Source of the DNA: Treponema sp.
GTDB lineage: Bacteria; Spirochaetota; Spirochaetia; Treponematales; Breznakiellaceae
DNA length: 6,721 nt
Assembly: GCA_009776715.1 (NCBI GenBank)
Contig: WRNF01000105.1
Span: forward strand, 1-6,721
Reading direction: 5' to 3'
The stretch's first letter is position 1. The number at the start of each line of letters is the position of its first letter. Shown piece by piece: positions 5,430-6,721 of this stretch. Below the pieces are notes generated by a model that had not been told where the DNA came from, made no database searches, and saw nothing but the letters and a program-made list of their open reading frames with translations. Made by a program: the position numbers and the translations under genes.

Positions 5430-6040
5430 TTTATTATTTCCTCAGATGAATCTTTTCTCATATATACGATTTCTCCAATCTCCGTCAAATGATGTACAAT
5501 GTCAAGAATTTTTTCCCTGGCTTCAACAACATCACGATAACGAATGGGGCCCATATACTCCATATCTTCTCGCCACAAGCTCCTTCCCCTTTCGGATAAA
5601 TTTCCCAAAACCTTATTGATCACTTCTTCTTTTTCGCTCTTCAGGGCTTTAACAAATATTATTGCGTCAGCATTTCTTAAAACCTTTTGGATGGCCCTGT
5701 CATCCAGATTGAGGATCACCGCCGAAAAAATATCAGGCAGAAAAGAATCCATCATATAGGGAGTATTTTCCGAGATGATTTTAGCGAAAATCCATGTATT
5801 ATCCATCAATTTAAGGGAGTTAATGGTTTTACAGTACAGATCCGCATTTGAATGCGCGCTTCTGTCACCGGTATCGGAAAATGAATTGATTGCAATCCTG
5901 TCAATTTTTTCATCATGACCATAAGATGTAGCAACCAGAGTCTTTTCCGGATTTCTTCCGGACTGATTGGGTGAATCATTTTCTTCATTGATCGCTTTTA
6001 GTAATCTGTCTATTTCATCCGGAGATAAAACTTCTGTCAT
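5426..6040 (-). CDS. FliM N-terminal peptide fused to FliG C-terminal domain (flagellar switch-like)
   Basis: A 204-aa soluble protein. Residues 1-17 (MTEVLSPDEIDRLLKAI) match the FliM N-terminal peptide, whose EID.LL core binds phosphorylated CheY. A polar linker follows (about 20-80). Residues about 84-204 match FliG_C, the domain that meets the MotA stator: LDDRAIQKVLRNAD (112-125), ALKSEKEEV (132-140), LSERGRSLWREDMEYMGPIR (148-167), then VV.A..KI and IGEIVYMR. Aligned from memory to E. coli FliG K264, R281, D288, D289 and R297, it has K134, R151, E158, D159 and R167, so every charged torque position is kept. FliG N and middle domains and the FliM/FliN core are missing, so it should not build a normal C-ring. 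AAGGAG (6047-6052) is 6 nt before the ATG. The gene starts 3 nt after the proS stop and overlaps the MotA-like gene by 4 bp. A regulatory or alternative motor role is inferred. Confidence 0.85.
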   Translation of the reverse strand: MTEVLSPDEIDRLLKAINEENDSPNQSGRNPEKTLVATSYGHDEKIDRIAINSFSDTGDRSAHSNADLYCKTINSLKLMDNTWIFAKIISENTPYMMDSFLPDIFSAVILNLDDRAIQKVLRNADAIIFVKALKSEKEEVINKVLGNLSERGRSLWREDMEYMGPIRYRDVVEAREKILDIVHHLTEIGEIVYMRKDSSEEIIK

Positions 6041-6043
6041 GAA

Positions 6044-6721
6044 TTACTCCTTTGCACTTTCAATTAATTCAATTAATATTTTCTTGGCGAGGTCATCCGC
6101 AGCTTTGGATGCTTCTACAAGAAAGCTTTCCTTTTCAGAGCGTCGTTTTATTTCAAATCGGGGGTTGCTGCCTGCAAGATTTTTTTCGCTTATTACCACA
6201 CGCCAGGGTATACCGAGGAGATCGGCATCATTAAACTTCACTCCAGGTCTTTCGTCCCTGTCGTCAAGAAGGACTTCGATGCCTTCGCGTTCCAGATCTG
6301 ATGAGAGCTTATCCGCTGCTTCCTTAACGGCGTCATCGTATTTGATTGGCACAATGATGACATGGTAGGGAGTCACGGACATGGGCCAGATTATTCCGTT
6401 TTCGTCATGGTGTTCCTCTATTACGCTTGCCAGGGTGCGATCAAGGCCGATGCCGTAACAGCCCATGATAGGGATTTGTTTTTTCCCGTTTTCGTCCAGA
6501 TAGCTGACATTCATCGCTTTGGAATACTTATATCCCAATTTAAAAATATGTCCGAGCTCGTTTCCTTTTTTTTCGTACAGCCTGCCGCCGCACAGTGGGC
6601 ATATGTCTCCGGCTCTAACGATACGGAGGTCTGCTATCATCCAGGCTTCAAAGTCCCGTCCATAGGCAACGTGTTTATAGTGAAGGTCTTTTGCCAGGGC
6701 GCCTGTGACGCCGTCAATAAT
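6044..6721 (-). CDS. proS: Prolyl-tRNA synthetase, C-terminal 225 residues (runs off right edge)
   Basis: Class II aminoacyl-tRNA synthetase that charges tRNA-Pro with proline in the cytoplasm. The frame is open to the right edge, and I read it from 6721 (IIDGVTGALAKD...) to TAA at 6044-6046. Visible parts: the catalytic-domain segment after the editing insertion (DGVTGALAKDL..HVAYGRDFEAWMIADLR), a CPLC pair (visible residues 41 and 44), GHIFKLGYKYS (57-67), the class II motif 3 GCYGIGLDR (87-95, with its ATP-binding Arg95), then HDENGIIWP. A C-terminal anticodon-binding domain follows (HVIIVPI..., DDRDERPGVKFNDADLLGIP). This is the bacterial-type enzyme, usually about 570-620 aa, so some 350 residues lie beyond the window. 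It is upstream of the FliM/FliG-like and MotA-like genes with a 3-nt gap, so the housekeeping promoter probably drives all three. Confidence 0.97.
   Translation of the reverse strand: MIDGVTGALAKDLHYKHVAYGRDFEAWMIADLRIVRAGDICPLCGGRLYEKKGNELGHIFKLGYKYSKAMNVSYLDENGKKQIPIMGCYGIGLDRTLASVIEEHHDENGIIWPMSVTPYHVIIVPIKYDDAVKEAADKLSSDLEREGIEVLLDDRDERPGVKFNDADLLGIPWRVVISEKNLAGSNPRFEIKRRSEKESFLVEASKAADDLAKKILIELIESAKE
6047..6052 (-). promoter_or_regulatory. Ribosome binding site of the FliM/FliG-like gene inside the end of proS
   Basis: AAGGAG on the minus strand lies 6 nt before the ATG at 6040 and overlaps the last codons of proS. This fixes the start and suggests that both are read from one transcript. 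Confidence 0.85.

Noticed and set aside
5046..6040. Flagellar-derived genes as decaying pseudogenes
   Set aside because: Both frames are intact, each has a ribosome site, they overlap by ATGA, and functional charged residues of FliG_C are kept. Decay would not preserve these.
1..6721. tRNA, rRNA, CRISPR array, insertion sequence or transposase
   Set aside because: No clover-leaf-like gene, spaced repeats, terminal inverted repeats or transposase motif was seen; the gaps between genes are short and otherwise accounted for.

Overview
The window looks like a chromosomal segment of a flagellated, mid-to-low GC bacterium. A spirochaete (Treponema/Spirochaetales-like) is the best guess. The main clue is the flagellar-type gene at 5426-6040. 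It opens with a FliM-style peptide (MTEVLS.DEID.LL.AI) and ends in a FliG C-terminal domain, both closely matching spirochaete flagellar switch proteins as I remember them. This assignment is inference: no rRNA or other phylogenetic marker is present apart from part of proS.

Left part (1-2122, minus strand): a Ser/Thr kinase gene (FHA domain, two Cys4 zinc ribbons, Hanks-type kinase domain) is followed, with a 4-bp ATGA overlap, by a PP2C-family phosphatase that runs off the left edge. They form a coupled kinase/phosphatase pair. The 147-bp gap at 2123-2269 is a divergent control region. It holds a strong extended -10 promoter for the kinase and an unusual cluster of CGGAA/CGGAT half-sites that can fold into alternative hairpins in the kinase leader.

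Middle part (2270-4947, plus strand): three genes point away from the kinase. The first is a 412-aa protein with an XRE-like helix-turn-helix start. The second is a 279-aa protein of short helical (HEAT/LRV-like) repeats with a zinc-ribbon tail. The third is a 151-aa free-standing Clp N-terminal (double-repeat) domain with no ATPase. A palindrome with a TATAAT box at its centre lies before the second gene. These look like partners or targets of the phospho-signalling pair, but their function is unknown.

Right part (5046-6721, minus strand): a compact operon reads proS (prolyl-tRNA synthetase, C-terminal part only), then a FliM-N/FliG-C fusion, then a small MotA-like protein. The last two are the most unusual genes here. 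The fusion keeps the CheY-binding-type peptide and all five charged FliG torque residues, but lacks the FliG N/middle domains and the FliM core. Its partner consists of the cytoplasmic parts of MotA joined together, with all four membrane helices missing. Together they look like a soluble miniature of the rotor-stator interface, possibly a motor regulator (clutch, decoy or brake) or a repurposed switch. The plus-strand and minus-strand groups converge at 4948-5045.
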